Below are positions 61,271-64,000 of a DNA stretch of 64,000 nucleotides, one piece after another. Location: positions 3,364,001 to 3,428,000 of the forward strand of contig NZ_CP120361.1 of the NCBI RefSeq assembly GCF_029457495.1. Direction: 5' to 3'. Both the position numbers and the translations under genes were made by a program. The DNA comes from Chelativorans sp. AA-79 (lineage in GTDB: Bacteria > Pseudomonadota > Alphaproteobacteria > Rhizobiales > Rhizobiaceae). Each line of letters opens with the position of its first letter. Positions within the stretch are counted from its first letter, which is position 1. The notes below the pieces were generated by a model, which worked only from the letters and a program-made list of their open reading frames with translations, was not told the DNA's origin and made no database searches.

Positions 61271-62089
61271 TCAGTTGATCAGTCCGATTTCCTTCATCTT
61301 GGTGACCAGCACGGCGTCCGGCTCCCCGGTGACGGGAAGCCCGAACAGCGACTGGAACTCGCGGATGGCCTGCTCTGTCCGCGCGCCCATCATGCCGTCG
61401 ATCTCGATGCCATCATTGCCGAACGCCTTCAAGCCCGCCTGGATCCTGCGGATCGTCGCATCGCCCGCCTCGGCGGAAGCGGTCTGCACGCCATGATCAG
61501 TGCCCGGCTCGGCCGGCGCCGGGGCCGACTGCCCGCCGCTGCCCAATCCGAGCTGGTTAAGAAGGGCGGCATCGATCTGATGACCCTCATCGAGGCCGAC
61601 GACGCGGCGGTAGGTTTCGATCGCCGCATTGGTCTGCGGCCCCGCCATTCCGTCGATCGGTCCGCGGTAGAGGCCCAGGTCGCTCAGCACGTCCTGCACC
61701 GAGCGGACGGTCTCGTCGCCATCGGCCTGGACGGGCACGGAGCCGGTCGAACCGGGGTCGGCTTCCTCGCCCGCGCCTGCATCGGGCAACGGATCGACCT
61801 GACGGACGTCCCGCGGCGCCGCGCGGGGATGCGGATGTTCCGGCGCGGCATCGGGCAATGCCCTGGGACCGAGCTCCCGGGTCGACAGGAAAGCGTTCGG
61901 ATGCACCTGCGGCTGATAGAACACCGCGTTGGCCGAAACGAATGCGAGGGAAACCAGGAACGCCGTCGTGCCGCCGACGGCGACAGGATTGCGGGCGGTC
62001 GCGCTTGCAACGCCGGATATCCCGGCCCGCAGCCAGCCCGCCCGCTTGTTTTGCCGCTTTGCGTCAGGCCGTTTTGCGTAACGTGTCAT
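61271..62089 (-). CDS. membrane-anchored peptidoglycan-binding protein
   Basis: A 272-residue protein: basic cytoplasmic tail (RYAKRPDAKRQNKRAGWLRA), one membrane helix (VGGTTAFLVSLAFVSANAVF), a Pro/Asp-rich linker and two PG_binding_1 domains, about residues 125-180 (VQDVLSDLGLYRGPIDGMAG) and 205-270 (IRRIQAGLKAFGNDGIEIDG). It should bind the cell wall from the inner membrane. The start lies inside the end of the histidine kinase gene (26-base overlap), linking wall binding and signalling. Confidence 0.85.
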   Translation of the reverse strand: MTRYAKRPDAKRQNKRAGWLRAGISGVASATARNPVAVGGTTAFLVSLAFVSANAVFYQPQVHPNAFLSTRELGPRALPDAAPEHPHPRAAPRDVRQVDPLPDAGAGEEADPGSTGSVPVQADGDETVRSVQDVLSDLGLYRGPIDGMAGPQTNAAIETYRRVVGLDEGHQIDAALLNQLGLGSGGQSAPAPAEPGTDHGVQTASAEAGDATIRRIQAGLKAFGNDGIEIDGMMGARTEQAIREFQSLFGLPVTGEPDAVLVTKMKEIGLIN

Positions 62090-63920
62090 CGTACCACCCG
62101 CCGTTCCAGTTCGCTCCACCGTGCACGATGCCGGTCTCTTCCGTCCCGTGCTCCGCGTCAACCGGCCCCGCCGGCAAAGAGATATGGACCTGCGTGCCCG
62201 TGCCGGGAGCGCTTTCGATGCTCATGCCGCCCCCCTGCAATCTGACCAGCCCTTTCACCAGGGCGAGGCCCAGCCCCGTCCCCTGGCATTTGCGCGTGTA
62301 ATCGTTCCGGACCTGCATGAAGGGCGTGCCCACATGTTCCAGATCCTCGGCGGAGATGCCGATACCCGTATCGCTGACCGTGAATTCGAGTCGGTCGCCG
62401 CTGCGCCTGGCCGTCAGCTTCACCTCGCCCGCCGGCGTGAACTTCACGGCGTTGGAGAGCAGGTTGATGAGAACCTGCTGGACCGCCCTGCGGTCGCCGT
62501 GCACCGCTCCGATATCCTTGGCGATCTCGGCCTTCAGGCGTAGCGGCTTCGCCTCGGCCTGCTGTGCGGCCATCGCCACGCAGAAGCGGGCGGCATCCTC
62601 GAATGAGAAGCTCTCGGCCTGCAGCCCGTAGGCGCCGGATTCGACCTTCGAGACGTCCAGGATGGCGTTCACCACCGAGAGGAGATGATTGCCGGCCTCG
62701 CGGATCATCTCCACATATTCGCGCTGCCGGTCATTGGCGAACTTGCCGAACATCTCGTTGGCCAGGATATCCGAGAAGCCGACGATCGCGTTGAGCGGCG
62801 TGCGCAGCTCATGGCTGACGGAGGCGAGGATCTGGTCTTTCGAATGCATGGCGAGTTCCGCCATGCGCCGCGTCTCGGCCAGGGTCTGCTCGAGCGCGGC
62901 CGTGTCGGCATCCTGGCGCAGGAGAGCGATCACGCGTCCTTCGCCCGCCTCGCCCATGAGGTCGCAGGTGAAATTCCGGTAGAGGGCCTGGGCCGGCAGG
63001 CCGGGCTTCTTCGCCGGCACGCGCACCCGCATGCCCACCAGGCGCGCGCCCGCGCCTTCCCTGATATCGGTGAGCGCGGAAAGCCAGGCGATCCGATCGG
63101 CCACATGGATACGGTCGAAAAGCCCCGTGCCCATCAGCATTTCCGGGGCGACCCCCAACAGAGCCTCCACCTTGGACGAAGCATAGGTCACGTCGCCGGA
63201 AGCCTGCAGGCGCAGGACCGCCGTGCCGACCATCTCCTCCAGGGCGGGGCTTGGCGGTTCGCTGGCCACTTCCTGCGAAGCGGGAGCGGCAAAATGCAAA
63301 CGCGCCAGAAGGGTCGTCGCATAGACGAGCGGGACCAGCCATTGCCAGGCCGAGGGCGCAACCGTGCCCGCGGCAAAGGCGGCGGGAATGCCGGCGCCGA
63401 TGGCCACCGCACCGGCGGCGGCAGCGAGACCGAAGGCGACCGCGCGCCGCGTCCGGCCGATCCAGCCGGCTTCGATCGCAATCGCCGCGGAGAGAACGGC
63501 CAATGGGGAGGCAGGGCCGCCCGCGGCGGCCAGAAGCGCTCCCAGCGCCAGCGGTGCCAGCAGCAGTGCCAACGGCTCCATGAGCTGCCGCTTTGCCGTG
63601 GCGATCAATGCAAGGGGCACCAGGAGGCCGAGCCCGAAGACCAGTGCGACGGCGACCAGCGACCCGGCCATCCCGACCTGCCGCACGGCGATTTCGGCCG
63701 TCGCCAGTGCCGCCAGCACCGGCGCGGCCAGCAGCACCTGAACGAGCCGCAGCTGCCTCTCCCGCTCCTCGCCGGCGGCGACGGAGGGATGCAGCAGGCG
63801 CTCGCAGGCGTCCTTCAACCGAAGGGGCAGGTCTGCTTTCTGGGACGCTCTCGTGTTCAACTCGACGCGCTCTATTCTTGTCCGCTTGTCGGGGCTCTCG
63901 TTCTTGGCCGACCCTCGCAC
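62064..63920 (-). CDS. PAS sensor histidine kinase, DivJ/PdhS-like
   Basis: A 618-residue inner-membrane kinase. About six hydrophobic helices fill residues 60-210, without a large periplasmic domain. One PAS domain follows (about 228-340: TAVLRLQASGDVTYASSKVE), then HisKA with His370 in ASVSHELRTPLNAIVGFSDI and a HATPase with LINLLSNAVKFTPAGEV, VSDTGIGISAEDLEH and CQGTGLGLALVKGL. The multi-helix N-terminus and HisKA type recall DivJ, which phosphorylates DivK; the identification is not certain. It overlaps the peptidoglycan-binding gene. Confidence 0.82.
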   Translation of the reverse strand: MRGSAKNESPDKRTRIERVELNTRASQKADLPLRLKDACERLLHPSVAAGEERERQLRLVQVLLAAPVLAALATAEIAVRQVGMAGSLVAVALVFGLGLLVPLALIATAKRQLMEPLALLLAPLALGALLAAAGGPASPLAVLSAAIAIEAGWIGRTRRAVAFGLAAAAGAVAIGAGIPAAFAAGTVAPSAWQWLVPLVYATTLLARLHFAAPASQEVASEPPSPALEEMVGTAVLRLQASGDVTYASSKVEALLGVAPEMLMGTGLFDRIHVADRIAWLSALTDIREGAGARLVGMRVRVPAKKPGLPAQALYRNFTCDLMGEAGEGRVIALLRQDADTAALEQTLAETRRMAELAMHSKDQILASVSHELRTPLNAIVGFSDILANEMFGKFANDRQREYVEMIREAGNHLLSVVNAILDVSKVESGAYGLQAESFSFEDAARFCVAMAAQQAEAKPLRLKAEIAKDIGAVHGDRRAVQQVLINLLSNAVKFTPAGEVKLTARRSGDRLEFTVSDTGIGISAEDLEHVGTPFMQVRNDYTRKCQGTGLGLALVKGLVRLQGGGMSIESAPGTGTQVHISLPAGPVDAEHGTEETGIVHGGANWNGGWYDDTLRKTA

Positions 63921-64000
63921 CCACCGTTTAAGGAATGGATAAACGCCTGCCCGGCAGGGGGCTCATCGGCGCCTGTATGCGGGTTTTCCGCAGCCTCGAT

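Noticed and set aside
63934..64000. A plus-strand gene beginning MDKRLPGRGLIG at the right edge
   Set aside because: Only 22 codons are visible, with no ribosome binding site or recognisable family; may equally be the promoter region of the kinase.

Overview
The window is a GC-rich (mid-60s %), densely coded chromosomal segment of an alphaproteobacterium, almost certainly of the order Hyphomicrobiales (Rhizobiales) and probably Phyllobacteriaceae-like (Mesorhizobium, Nitratireductor, Chelativorans and relatives). The evidence is gene order and gene types: a cycHJKL-degP-regulator-kinase-glnE block, a feuP/feuQ pair preceded by a feuN-like gene, PdhS/DivJ-type histidine kinases, an EcfG-type general stress promoter, and a Rhodobacter-type gene transfer agent (GTA) cluster. 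No tRNA, rRNA, CRISPR array, insertion sequence, integrase or phage attachment site was recognised.

Layout. 1-6.2 kb: the end of mccB and the whole of mccA (3-methylcrotonyl-CoA carboxylase, leucine degradation), separated by a four-gene minus-strand envelope/stress operon with a textbook EcfG promoter, a macro-domain gene and a DUF922 secreted protein. 6.2-18.4 kb: housekeeping and accessory genes (Sel1 protein, DUF2147, glutathione transferase, AMP nucleosidase, phospholipid methyltransferase-like protein, EEP phosphatase, acyltransferase, ETF-ubiquinone oxidoreductase, a more AT-rich methyltransferase, uracil-DNA glycosylase, DMT transporter). 18.4-31.3 kb: an unaccompanied molybdopterin-binding hydroxylase large subunit, aminopeptidase N, a PdhS-family kinase with four GANTC sites upstream, glnE and a two-component pair. 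31.4-37.2 kb: DegP protease and the cytochrome c maturation genes ccmH-F-E-I. 37.3-40.3 kb: a lipoprotein and the feuN-feuP-feuQ signalling operon.

40.4-55.9 kb is a complete RcGTA-like structural cluster on the minus strand, from small terminase (g1) to the 1299-residue tail-tip protein (g15), followed by a small two-helix membrane protein that looks like a holin. Most genes overlap by 1-20 bases, so the cluster looks like one translationally coupled operon. The coupling is broken at four places by non-coding inserts: three copies of one composite palindrome of about 225 bp (after terL, after the capsid gene and after g14) and one different inverted repeat (before g12). A coupled 58-residue reading frame lies between g7 and g8. 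The repeats, the small gene and the in-operon holin candidate are the most interesting features here.

56.2-63.9 kb: a class A penicillin-binding protein divergent from the GTA operon, a DUF1214/DUF1254 pair, a DUF2336 protein preceded by GANTC and CtrA-like motifs, DUF1491, and a PAS histidine kinase overlapping a peptidoglycan-binding protein gene. Functions are read from protein motifs and gene order; no database search was possible.
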